Shown one piece after another: positions 23,514-35,090 of a DNA stretch of 64,000 bases (position 1 is the first letter of the stretch; each line of letters begins with the position of its first letter). The stretch is from Ligula intestinalis (taxonomy: Eukaryota; Platyhelminthes; Cestoda; Diphyllobothriidea; Diphyllobothriidae). The notes below the pieces were generated by a model. The model made no database searches. It saw only the letters and a list, made by a program, of their open reading frames with translations, and had not been told where the DNA came from. The stretch is from contig JAYGXS010000004.1 in NCBI GenBank assembly GCA_036362985.1, forward strand, positions 12,637,011 through 12,701,010, given 5' to 3'. The translations under genes were made by a program, and so were the position numbers.

Positions 23514-24484
23514 GAAAACAAATGATACAATAAGAATAAATTAGAACACATGATGTAAATTAGCGAAGCAGATAAAATTGTGGGCTAAAAGAATGTGTAT
23601 GAACAAACTCAACACTTCAGAGTAATGCTCCTGTGGGGTCGAGGTTGTTGGTTAGCTGGTATACACTGCATAACGTCGAATGCTGGTGGTAAGTACGGTC
23701 TAAGGCAGGTCTGAACGACACTTTCAAAGTCATCCCAACGCATACATACGATAGAAGACGGTAAGTCTGTGAAGAAGGTTAAGCATGTACTAAGAGCAAT
23801 AAGGGGAGCTTATCTAGGGGAAAAGGGGTGTACATGAGGACAAGTTACAGCATCTGGATAAAGAGCGTTACTGTCAAACAAGCTATATAACCGGTGAGGA
23901 GCACAGAGCACGTTATAACTGTAGGTAGAGGATTGGAAGCCGGAGTCGTTGGATGGCCATAGTTTCAGCCAGTTGTGGGGAGGCACGATGAGAGCCAGTG
24001 GGAAACAGGAGAGCCTGTATAGAACGCCTTATAGAGCTAATTCTGGGACTGCGTGAATGGTCGACAGTTGAAAGGAAGGGACACCGGTCATTTTCACTCA
24101 CTCACGAGCTTCACATCTTCATCCCAGATTCACGCGTCAACAAGTCGAACAAACCCATTCAGTTTCCTGGGATCATTACATCAGTGTAGTGATCCCTCTG
24201 ACACTAGCACCAGGATGCTGTTGACCGGAATCTCCTTCTACAACGGGAACAGTCTGTTCTTCCTCTTGCTTCTCCCTTCTCGTAACATTCAAGGTTTCTT
24301 CATTCCCTGAAGTTATGTCGCTCATTCACAATCAAGCCAAAAGATAACAGAGGAATAGTTAAATATTTGTTTATTAAATTTATCGTAGTAGGTACTCACG
24401 GATGAAACTATATCAGAAGTGACTGAAACACGTACCGGCTTTTTAGTCTATTAAAAGTTTAAGGTCATGTAACTTAATAGCAAA

Positions 24485-25480
24485 TTATATCGTGAATGAC
24501 TGCTTTGACTGCCTCACCAGTGAGAATGTCATGTTTGCAGACGATATGAAGATTTGGAAGTCGGTCGAAAGCTCGGAGGATGGACAGACCTTACAAAATG
24601 ACTAAGGTTCGCTTGCAAAAGTGGTGTGAAATGTGGCTACTGCAGCTCAATTTCAACAGATGCGAAGTCATCCGCTTACGGTCTCGTCACAGAAAGGTAA
24701 TACCATTTGAGTATGACTACCCGACCGAAGGATAACACATCGGGCAAATGAACAAACTGCAGAATCTAGGTGTATGCATGGCGCCCAACCTCAAACCGTC
24801 CACTCACTGTGCTGAAACCGCAAATAAGGCTATGGGCACCCCATGAGTGATCAGAAAGCCCTTCCTCAATTTTGATGGGGAGCTAATTAGGCGCGTATTC
24901 AGAACTTTTGCTCGGCCAATGTTAGAGTATTGCGTCCAAGCGTGGTGCCCCTGGATCAAGAAAGATTACGCAGTGCTTGAGAAATTCCAAAGAAGGGCGA
25001 CCAACCTAGTCAGCAGCTTAGGAGATCGCCCATATGACGGTCGTCTAGATAGGTTCAATATTTTTCCTCTCTATTATAGGCAATTCAGAGGAGATATGAT
25101 TATGTTGTTCAAACTAGTCAGGGAGTAGAATGTGCTCTTCAGATGGCTGACTTCTTTAAATTCGCACATACGATACATCTACTCGGTCATCCGTACAAAC
25201 TGAAGAATCACCATGCCGAATTTGAAGTGCGGGCCAACTTCTTCTCCCACTGGGTTACTGAAGACTGAAATTAACTTCTTTCCTCAGTTGTTCTTGCTGA
25301 AAGCGTGGACGCATTTAAAAGAAGGTTTGATCTTACTTTACTTGCTGGTCATACATTTGGTAGACAACAACGATTTATATTGTGCATATATGGCTTTAAA
25401 CCACATGCAAGATCTGACAGCATCCATTTGTTTATATAGTTTTCAAAGGCTCTGCCTACCTCCCTTATATATACTGAATT
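24485..25480 (+). pseudogene. LINE reverse transcriptase 3' part, FADD intact
   Basis: Sister copy of the LINE at 12.2-13.6 kb, 5'-truncated just before the second catalytic motif. It begins with a short NDC(F/L)DCLTSENV-like segment and FADDMKIWKSVESSEDGQT. A stop follows within 60 bp. From 24847 a 93-codon open stretch reads RTFARPMLEYCVQAWCPWIK, LEKFQRRATNLVSSL and RFNIFPLYYRQFRGDM, ending KLVRE. The remaining 3' part to 25480 is frame-broken but aligns with 13340-13640. Confidence 0.85.
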
Positions 25481-25489
25481 AAAAATAGC

Positions 25490-28400
25490 GTATAGTTGCA
25501 TTGGCGTAGTATCTATTCGTTATCACTTACCCTTCTCCATGTATTTTTGTTATCACTTCGTGATTTTCGTATCGGGTTATTGTTTTTTGATCCCCAACGC
25601 TCATTTTATCAGAAGATTATCTTATGTGAGTTTCTGTTATGATTTTCGATAGTAAAAACATATATGGCAAAAAAATATCTGGAACATGGTGCTCGGTTTT
25701 AGTATGGAAATAAACTGTAGCTCATGGTTTTTTTGCCCTGTTATTTGTGTTGTCCACAGGGCTTCACCTGTCTGTCAAATGCCTTTTTCAAACGCCATCA
25801 AAATGGACACACCTGATAAGATGACCTAGCGCTGTCCTCCACACAAATTTCTGCCGAATGATGACAGGGGTACCAGTTGTCACATCTCTACCATCATTAA
25901 TATCCATTACTTTTTGGCCCTTGAAATAAACCTACATGCTCGCTTTTTTAAAAGTTTGCTCGAAATGAATTCAGTTTACGAATTCAGCTATATAGTGCTG
26001 GCCGTGGCAGGGTAGGGATGAAGCCTAGTGAAGGAGGTAATAAATAAATGCGCAGCCTACAAGCTGATTACAGTGGTCACCGTCAAGTTGTCTGGACTTT
26101 TATTGATGCACATTGGGTTTACGAACGTAGACAATAGGCTAATTGATTCCGTAGTAGGTGGATCGCTACATAGCCAAGAGCTGCTGGCTACTGTAGAACC
26201 GGTGTGCTTACTGGCTCTTACGTCTTTAAAGCATGTGAAAGTCCTCAAAATAATATATCTTTCCTAATAGCCCTAACCATACCAACATATTAGCAGCCAA
26301 CCCTATCCCCTATCGCCTGACTGGTTTGTAGGTGATAGAGGACAAGTCTACAGAAGTCGAGGAAAGAATTGCTTATTGCAATCAATACCCGACCGTTGTC
26401 CATTGCAAGGATATAGAACAAACCATGTGTATCTGGGCCATTCGCATACGTTTTCTGGAAAGCAGAACGCCGTTATTTATGGAAACTTACTGATGATTAT
26501 ATGCCTTTGCTTCCATGCAGCTAGAGCGTCTGATGTATAGTGGGCCATTCTTATCACAACGGAACTCTACACGTCGGCGTGTCACTCATCCCAATATATA
26601 AAACTATGCATACAAGAAGGCGTGTGAAGTGTAAGTACATAGATGATCCCCCTTATGCTCGCAAACCACGCGCTGAGTGAATTGCGCGTTTACAGGATTG
26701 ACAACTTGCGATAGCAGCTGTGAAATGGTGCTGAATTGTGTGTTCAAAGATTTTCGCAATTGAGCTTGATATGCATTGATATTCCCATGCAAATTAGACG
26801 CATTAACTGGAAATGATCGACAAAGGTGCGCAGCCTATGCACCTACGAATGTGAAGTAATTTTATTTAGCCAAAGTAATCGGAAAGGCTAGAGTATTCAA
26901 TTAATCCAAAACGTGAATATTTAGACTGAACGAAGTATTTTTTTCACTTATACCACCTTATTGATAATGCCAATGCATTTATTGGCTTATGTGATGCAAT
27001 GCTTAAGATACCGAGGGCTAACTACTAATGTCGATCGAATAAAGTTTGGGTAGGCCTCAAATTATGCGCACGAAGAGTTATTGTTTAAGTCGGTATCGAT
27101 ATGCCGTCTGTGCATATCTCCATCCTGCTTAGACACTTAATTGTCAGCTGGAGAGTTCACGAACGACTTCGAAGCAATTATTCTTAGACTAAAAAACGCT
27201 TTCCAAATTGGAATATGAAAAGTAATTCAAAAAACGTGATACTTTACTGAGTCTACGACGTTCGTTATGCTATGCATATAGTAGACGTGTGGTTGACAGC
27301 CAACATTGCTATTCGGCGTCCTTTTTAAATATCCATTGCCTAGGCGTCACAAAAATTCACAGGGAGCGCTTAACCACATACTGATCTTCAGACACTAAGC
27401 CAATTTTCCCACACACACACACACACACACACGTGCGTCCGAATAGCTGTGGATGTCTAAGAGGAAGTTTGACGCGTCACCCCACGTCCGACGCAATATG
27501 GGTGTTTAAACAGGACATGTGCCCGGGGAGTGCAACATACCAGTTGGACACCAGTGAGATTTGCTCCACACACATAAAAGCAGCTTCAACCATTGTCTCA
27601 CTCTCTCTCATACATGGCTAAACGCTATCACTATCTTAGCCGTACCTGCTGATTCTTTTGTGTCGAAATTGGGAAGGCTGTGAAAAATAAATCTCTCCCA
27701 TAGTTTACTTTTGCCTTTTCCACCAGTCCAGGATTTGGCCTGATGGCTGTAAATGCCTAGGCCTAACCATGGCTTAGACACTACAAAATAGGCTATTCAT
27801 TGTTTACTACTTACAATTTGCGGATAAGTAGTATCAAGAGCTGCATCCTTTGATCCATGTTACTGTTGCAGGTTTCCGATAGGGCTAGAATTCGTAGAGC
27901 ACTAAAGTGCTGAACATAACCTTTTAAGTGGCTATGTGGAAGGACGACAGGAAGAACGAATAAGGGGATAAAAATACGAAAAACCGGAACGTGGTTACAT
28001 CATTATTCTCCAAGTCACTTGAGCATCTTATTAGCTGGAAATATTCCGCTGGAAGGAAACCTTTATGAAATGATGTCCATCTTTTGAAGTCTCCAACTGC
28101 ACTCTCTTACAGACCGATACGGATCCTCGTGAAATACAACTAAATTCCGTCAATACAGGTGCTGACTTTTTCATGAGATCATGATATACAAGGTCTTAAC
28201 TGCGTTTCCGGATATTCCATATGCACAAAGAGACTTAGAACACATTTAGTGATGATCTGCATGCTGGTCGTATGACTACCTGCACAAACTCTTTCTCATG
28301 ACAACGCAGTTAACGAGACCGGTTTATTCGGCACTAAAACATGTATAAATGAAGAAATTATGCCAACTTAGACAGTAAACGAAAGTATGTGCATTTAATT

Positions 28401-28930
28401 AATTGAAAGAAAAATTGATGAAATTGGCTTCAGTATATTCCATGGCGATAATAGGGTCGACACTAGTCGACGGAAGTCAGCCAAATCGCTTGTTCACGAT
28501 TGAATTTCCTCACATTCATTTCGAGAATTTCCTGAGGTACTGTGCGAAGAATTGTCTCTCATATTCCCGAAATATTTCGTAGAAAGCGAACACTTGGAGT
28601 AATAAAAGAGCACATCGGTCGCCCCCGATCTATAAAGCTTAATCATGGATACTCTGAGTCATTTGCAGTCAGGAGGATACCGAATTCCCATATCATGTGT
28701 GAAACTGGACTGCACCTTAATATGCGATGATTGCCTCCAGCCTACCATACTCCTGCAAATTACATGTGAATCAATTAATCTTTCATCTATAGTGGCGTTT
28801 TTTTCTCAAACCAAGTAGTGGGGTCATCTTATATTGTAGACACTCAAACTTCAACTCAGTAGACACATGCTACAGTAAAAGCAAAAGATGTGACCATGGT
28901 TCCTTAAAAACAAGTGCATGCACGGAAACT
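25490..28930. other. No gene recognised
   Basis: About 3.4 kb between LINE fragments. I see a (CA)n microsatellite but no domain, no phase-consistent exon set and no transposon core. The short minus-strand frame at 26057-26248 has no recognisable content. Confidence 0.45.
27410..27432. repeat. (CA)11 microsatellite
   Basis: Uninterrupted CA dinucleotide run. Confidence 0.95.
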
Positions 28931-28934
28931 AGTT

Positions 28935-29000
28935 CTCAATAATAAATAAATTATATATTTTAGGCCCGGAAGGCCTCGTCATTGCAAACTTAATGCTGTG
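28935..29000 (+). repeat. LINE 3'-terminal repeat, matches 8542-8605 in reverse
   Basis: AATAATAAATAAATTATATA, then TTTTAGGCCCGGAAGGCC, CATTGCAAACTTAATGCT. The minus strand of 8605-8542 has the same order with a few changes. It is probably a conserved 3' end of one LINE family. Confidence 0.65.
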
Positions 29001-29088
29001 GAAAAATAAAGACAAAGTTGATAAATGCTGCTCTCCGTGAAACAACCACATTGGCAGCGCAAGCGGTTAGTAGTGTTGGTAGATAAAT

Positions 29089-29470
29089 TCATATCCACCC
29101 ACATATCGTCGTTTTAAAATAGTAGCCAACACTCTCTGAAACGCATGGTGAACTAAGGAGGAAGCAGTGAAAAAAACTCTTACCATTAAAGCTGGTGCAG
29201 AGTTCAGCGAACCCCCGCTTAAAAAAACAAAACGTAGGAGAAAAAAACTGCTTCAACAAAATTAAGGAGGACGATTGAGAGGATTGATTGTAGTGCAAGT
29301 GAGACAGGACTGTTGATGAGAACGAATGAGGGTTGGAAACGCTTCTTGTAATTGGAGAAATTATATAACAGCAGAGGCTGTCATTCACCACTGTAACACT
29401 GCCCGACTGGCTTCAAGATGAACCATCATGGAGGTGAGACCGGAGGAGGCCATCGCAGACAACAAGACCG
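29089..29470 (-). pseudogene. LINE 5' end fragment
   Basis: A 100-codon minus-strand frame starts MVNDSLC at 29391 and is preceded (29391-29470) by the same 5' sequence as at 11205-11300. Sequence after the first few dozen codons diverges and no domain is visible, so the open frame is probably incidental within a LINE leader. Confidence 0.55.
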
Positions 29471-29479
29471 CTGGCTATG

Positions 29480-32370
29480 TATCCCTAGTCCGACTGCAGT
29501 ACAAACTTGCGACAGATTGGAACTGTGCAAGTGTGAGCCAATGATCAGATTCTATTCGGTTCAAAGAAGTCGATCAACCGTATAGACTTGTCTCTTAGCA
29601 TTCGTGTTCTTTGCGAAAAGCGAAAGCCATATAACCAGCAAATGACGCTGCTGGACCCACGAGAAGGCGTCTTGCCCGCTTGCAGTTCAATTTGGCTATT
29701 TGATCATACGGGGTAGAAAGCGCCGCACAGGTTTGTTTGCTTGTATTTGCTACGGCTGCCATCATGACTGATCAAGCCAGCCTTAATTATGTCCCGTACG
29801 GTGCTTCTCCACGCTTGACGACCCGTGGCCGCAGACGTGGACAGTTCGATTAATTTTCTTCGCCAGCACTGGAGGCCGAATACCAAAGGTCCAAGAACCA
29901 CTCCCATGTCCTGACAGACTGAATCGAGCTAGGTTTTTTGTTGAACCCTCTTCGGGGTCTCCAATTGGACAACGGTTTTAAGTTGAGGACAGTAGCACTG
30001 AGCTCCTGAGGTTGACGACGAAGAAATGGTCCAAACAACCTCAGCCGTCTTATCTGAATGGCCTGGGGTATGGTTTTGATTTTTTTACACCGACTGCGAA
30101 CTGTTTCACTTGAGACAAAGTTGGCTTACTTCACTCGAAGGATGTTCCTCAGACAGAAGTGGTCAAAGACTTCCAGTTTCTGTTCATCCTCCACGCGCAT
30201 AGCCCAATTTTCGCAGCCATATAGGAGAACAGACCGCACAGATACACAATACACGCAGATCTTTGTTAAGATAGAAATATCGCGTCGGATCCATAAGCAC
30301 TTCCGAAAGCTGGAGACAACTCATCGTGCTGCGTCAATTCGGGAGACAATATAATCCTTACTCTGTCCATTCAGCAGCAACCTCGCTCCGAGGTATTTGA
30401 AACTGTCGAGTTCTTCAAGTTGACAGCCACTAACCTCGAGAGGTGTTTTCTTTTCGGCAGGGATGAAAACACTTTGGTCTTGCCAGTGTTTACGGACAAA
30501 CCGACGGATTTCGCGAGCTCATTCACACTTGACGCCATAGACCGTAGATCGCCAAAGATTGAAACTAGTAAAGCGATACCATCGGCATAGTTAAGGTCAG
30601 TCAACCGGCATCCGGGTGCAAGCTTAATATCGTCAGTTTCTTTTACGGCCTTCCCGAAAATCCAGTCAATGACGTAGTTAAGGAGGATTGGCGACAGGAT
30701 ACAGTCTTGGCGAACGCCTGACCGAATAGCAAAGGGTTCTAAGAGGTTGTTTTGGACTAAAACCCGCGCAGTAGTGGAGCGGTAGTATTGAAGGGGTTAA
30801 GGCCGTGGTTATGCCTAGATCACTACAATCATCAGGTCAAAATCCCCAGGTAAAAGGCAAGAGTCACCAGAATGAGAGTTTTATTGTATATATAAATCTC
30901 AGTTGTAGTCTCAGGTGACGGTAGCCACTGGCGAAGCCAGGTCTGGTCCTGATTTCGTCCAGCCAGGCCTGTGAGTGTCGACTGCCTGTTGTGTGGGTGA
31001 TGACAGTTGCTTTAGTAGGATTGTGAAACAAGTTTAAGTGGTCTGTGAGCGGTGCGTTGTAATTACCCGAGGGGGGGTGTCACCTGCAAAGGCCCCCTGC
31101 TGTGTGGCCGCGGTTTCTCGTGTTCGAGTGGCACTTAAGAAAGCGCGACTAGCTGTGCGTGCGTGTACGTGCGTGTGCACGTATGTAAGTGTGGACCTGA
31201 ACAAGCTGAGGTCAACCACTGGACTGCCGAAGGACTGGGGGCGCTGGTGCGGCTGTCATCAGTTAGACAGGAGCAGCTGCGAGGTCAAGCGTCGGGCGAA
31301 GAGGGCGCCAGTGAGAGAAAGCATTGAAACAGTTGTTTGTGAGGACACATAACGCTGGGGCAGCGGGCCTTGGAAAACGAAGAGGGGGGGCGTGGCGTTC
31401 GTCACAGTATGGCTTGATCATGGCGGTTAGTCTTGGTGGTACATAGGGAGTCACGATGGACGGAGTAGAACGCAGCAGCAAAGTCAAAAAAACAAATGGA
31501 CTTTGGTTGTTTGTAGTTATGGCGGAATACAAGGATCCGTCTCAGTGTAAATATCTAGTCCACACATCCACGCCCAGCGCAAAATCCGGCCTGGTTGGGT
31601 CGCGTCCTGAAGTCGCGCATAAACTAGAACCGCCTGAGGAGAACAATGACGAAAATCTTCGCAGTAACGTCGATAAGGCTTATGCCGCGGTAGTTCTCAC
31701 AGTTTGTCTTATCTCCCTTCTTGTGGACAGGCGCAAGGATGTCTGAGCCCTAGTTATCAGGAACGGTCTCGTCTCTCCATGCTTGTCCAATCACCTCATG
31801 GAGCCAAGGCACCAGGGTGTCGGCATAAGACTCGTATATTTCAGCGGGTATGCGTCCTCTCCAGGTACCTTACCATTGTGCAGCCTTTTTATGGCATCAG
31901 CGATTTCTGCTTCAGAAGGCGGGTCGCATGACACTGGATAAGTTAGAGATGGAGGAGGCTCTTCTGGAGATGGGAGCAGGGGCGTGGTAGACTCCGTATC
32001 AAAGTTGAGGAGGTCCTCGAAGTGCTCAAGCCAGCGTTTGATCTTGGTCACGTTGTTAGCAATGAATTTGCCATTCACATCACGAAGTTAGTCACTCAGT
32101 GAAGACAGTTTACCAGTAGCCTGGCGAAAAATTTGGTAGAGCTTTCGAGTATCACCAACCTTCGAGGCCTAGACCGTGGAGGTTGGTATTTCAGCCCAGT
32201 ATTTCTCTCGGTCCGTCATCGTTCTAAGTTGGCGGAAAGAATCGTCATTACGACCTCTAGCTCGGGCTGTCTCCGTAGACAACTGCAGGGTTCTTCCGCT
32301 GATCCAAACACTGGTGCGCCGCTGGGTGAATCCAAGAATTTTGTCAGCCACTCCATGGACTGACATTTTC
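29480..32370 (-). mobile_element. RTE-type LINE, decayed and interrupted by a solo LTR
   Basis: A long minus-strand RTE-like element. From high to low coordinates: a linker (32366-32160, DREKYWAEIP), NGKFIANNVTKIKRWLEHF and FDTESTTPLLPSPEE (31791-32078), HNGKVPGEDAYPLKY, ENYRGISLIDVTAKIF and TRPNQAGFCAGRGC (31540-31790), the first catalytic site region FFDFAAAFYSVHRDSL (decayed), ITAMIKPY. Here it is cut by the solo LTR at 30789-31406 and resumes YRSTTARVL, then an IRSGVRQ-like region, DLNYADGIALL (second catalytic motif, YADD changed to YADG, about 30590) and a C-terminal tail to 29704. About 29480-29703 is 3' untranslated; a related sequence occurs at 54985-55210. Stops, frameshifts and the catalytic change show that it is dead. 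Confidence 0.85.
30789..31406 (-). mobile_element. Solo LTR (618 bp) with 4-bp target duplication, inside the RTE
   Basis: The insertion is bounded by direct GTAT at 30785-30788 and 31407-31410. On the minus strand it starts TGTGACGAACGCC and ends AACCCCTTCA, the TG...CA form of retroviral-type LTRs, and has AATAAA about 130 bp before its end. Deleting it together with one GTAT rejoins the host RTE frame exactly as IKPYYRSTT. The short open frames within it are not supported. Confidence 0.85.
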
Positions 32371-33140
32371 AGTGAGGACCATGGGTTTCCCCCGTCTCTG
32401 TCGGCGCCGGTTGTGAAACAGGACTACGTTTCTCTGTTAAGGGCTTCAACGGCGGTTGGTAAAGGCTGCGTACCGTCAGGCTTTGGGTACCAGGGGTCAG
32501 GAAAGTTCGCGCATTTCAGCGAGAGTCCGATTTCGATTGATTAGTCCAGCTCGCATTCTATTCGCTCCCACCACTGGGCAAGGGCTGCGGAGCGCGTCGG
32601 TTCCCGCGGACGGGGTAGCATGGACCGTATTACAGTTATCGAACATGAAATTTATCGTCATAATTGTCGGTCTAACCTACTGAAAACGTTTATATTCAAA
32701 AAAGGTTTATCCAAAGTCCAGCGTCATCCATTGCTCCAAAGCCACTGAGAGCACAAATAGGGTCGATGGGCTAAAAGTGTTGTACTGCACGAAAGTATTG
32801 CAAAGAAATATGCCTTAACTTAGAACATGGAAGGGAGGAAGAAATAAATTTGACGAGACAGAACGGGACAAGTGAGTTACGTTAGCGGTCGGTAAACTTT
32901 CCGAAACGATTATCAAACAACAATAATTATCAGTGACTTTAATTTAATATACTTTGATCACTTTCAACAGAATTAAATATTCATTTGCATTCGTTACCCA
33001 AGAATTATATGTTCAAACACCACTTCTGTAAGAAAATTGGATGGAGCAAATTGACAGCTTTGCCGAAAATCGAATTTTATTTATTAGGAACTTCTAGCCT
33101 TTGACCTGCGACAACTGACTTTCAGCTCAGAGGCCACTAC
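32370..33140. other. No gene recognised
   Basis: About 770 bp between the RTE 5' end and the start of the sequence duplicated with copy C. Short open frames at 32133-32683 overlap the RTE edge and show no domain. Confidence 0.45.
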
Positions 33141-35090
33141 CAGCATCTCTACATCCCATTTATCGAAAAAACGCACTTCCAAAGCACTAGTTTTTGCCAA
33201 ATCGCAACTGCTCCTCAAATACTGCTAATCGTTTTAGTTTCTAATTTTCGAAACCAGGCAGTTTTCCGCCCTGGTTTGTCAAATATATTGTGCATAAAAG
33301 TGCGCTACTCGGGGCTGAGCTGAGAAAGTAGCACATAAACTTGTTGGAATAGACCGCGGTAACAGATGAAAACCATTCACTGCCCGCATTTTTGAAAACG
33401 AGTCAAGTCAGATAAACAATATTTTTGATTGAGGACGCAATACAGCCAGACTTCAGAAAGAGGGAGTAAACAAACGACTGTGGAGCCATCCAGAGAGCGG
33501 CGTCGAAAGCAGCTCACAAGCGCTGGATGCGAAGAACCGAAGATCGTCAACAGCTGAGTTATTTCCTTGACCATAACACAGGCTTGCAGTCAATGACCAT
33601 CTGACCGTAGGGTTCTGTCGCAGCCTCGGGCAGGGTGGCCAAGTAAACCGGAGTCTTCGCACCTATAAAAGGAGGACTGAGTTAGGGGGAGGTAAAGTTA
33701 TATTCTAAACACCTAAGAATATAGGAAAATTAGGTCGTCAACAGCGCGGCAAAGCAGACTCATCCGTGGACAAGAACTGAGGTCAGAGGAAAATAGGAGA
33801 GGAGCCGGCCAGGACCCAGGTGACCAGCGTGGAACACTACTTCACCGCAGCGCCTACAAGATTGACATGAACTCACGTGAACAGCAACAACTGATCAGTC
33901 CGCCGGACGGCCAGCCGCATGCTAGTAAGCACGCTGACTTGCTAACAATTATGACAGCTGAAGCAGACGCGTCTTCGTGGCGTTCCCATCCGCCCCATGA
34001 CGGCTAAGGTCTGCTACGGCTACGACACAGCCGCAAAAGAGACAACGGTCACGCGGTCAATCTCACGGTCAATTAGCGGCGGACAGACAGGTCAAAATTC
34101 TTGCGTCGAGCATGGGCATAATAACAGGCATGTAGCAAGGCTGAAACAGTCACGGCAAACCGGAACAATCACCACCTTACCCTGATGGTAGAATCGAGCG
34201 CGGATCTGATTCGATTCATGTCCTCCTCCCTTTTTCTTCATCATCTTTGCGGAATGGTAGAAACCATAAGATATCTGCACCTCGAATCTTCATGCATACA
34301 GTATATTGATATTTATTTTCTACTATTCACGATTTCAGGTCTCAGTGCATGCAATAACTCAGAAAAAGCACATTTGCTTAATTTTACTTTCCTTTGTTCT
34401 TCTATGACCTGGACGTCGAAGATGGCGATGCTAACCTGCTTTTTGAGGCTTTTCGGGCAGATTCGAAGGAAAATGTTTAATACACACTTGATTTATCGAT
34501 TAACGCATGCACTTTACATGACCGTAACCTACTGCGATTGCGTCACATGTGATCCTACCCAAAATAGCCGGGCATCCTATTCAGGTAGATAGTGTAACCT
34601 TGTGTCTCCTCCGTTCAATTGAATCGAAAAGTTGTGTTATGCAGTTTGGTTGTGGTATTCATTCAAATCTGCCTAATCCTCCCATTAATTAAGTGAGCAT
34701 AGTAGTCATTGTGGTGGATTCTAGATGATGGCTTAGGAAATCCTACCTAGGCGGTCAGCTTACTGCATCCGTAATGGTGGACTCCGTGAGTTAAGCGAGT
34801 AAATCTATCCACAAGTCTTCCCTGCTGTGTGAGTTCAACTCCAACCGACGCCGCTAATTTTTCACGATTAGGTCAACTAAATTATTCAAATCTGCCAAAA
34901 CCTTGGTGACCAAGAGCTACCAATGCCAGTAGCCGATACAAGCATGTGAGGCTACCTGGACGCGACTGCCGGAAAAAGAAGTTTATTTGTCTGACCTTTC
35001 GGATTCATGCTCGAACCCATAATCAGCTGCGGGCAATTCCTACACAAGCTGGTGCAGTATATATAGGATGCGATCGTTGGTATAATTAAC
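33140..35090. repeat. Segmental duplication, copy B side (3' flank, last exon, intron 6)
   Basis: The order TTTATCGAAAA, CCAAAGCACTAGTTT, GAGCTGA and AAAGTAGCACAT...AACTTGT in the 3' flank of copy B is matched at 55290-55490 downstream of copy C. Inside intron 6, GGGAGCCGGCC-like and GAACACTAC words (about 33800-33840) match 56770-56810, and the CGGACGTCGAAGA / GGACGTCGAAGATGGC area (about 34410) matches about 57325. So the B and C genes were copied together with flank and introns. Confidence 0.75.

Noticed and set aside
27410..27432. CRISPR or other spaced repeat array
   Set aside because: It is a plain CA microsatellite; no spaced direct repeats were found anywhere in the window.
31034..31352. 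Open frames in both strands around 31.0-31.4 kb
   Set aside because: They lie wholly inside the solo LTR, and no protein family is recognised.
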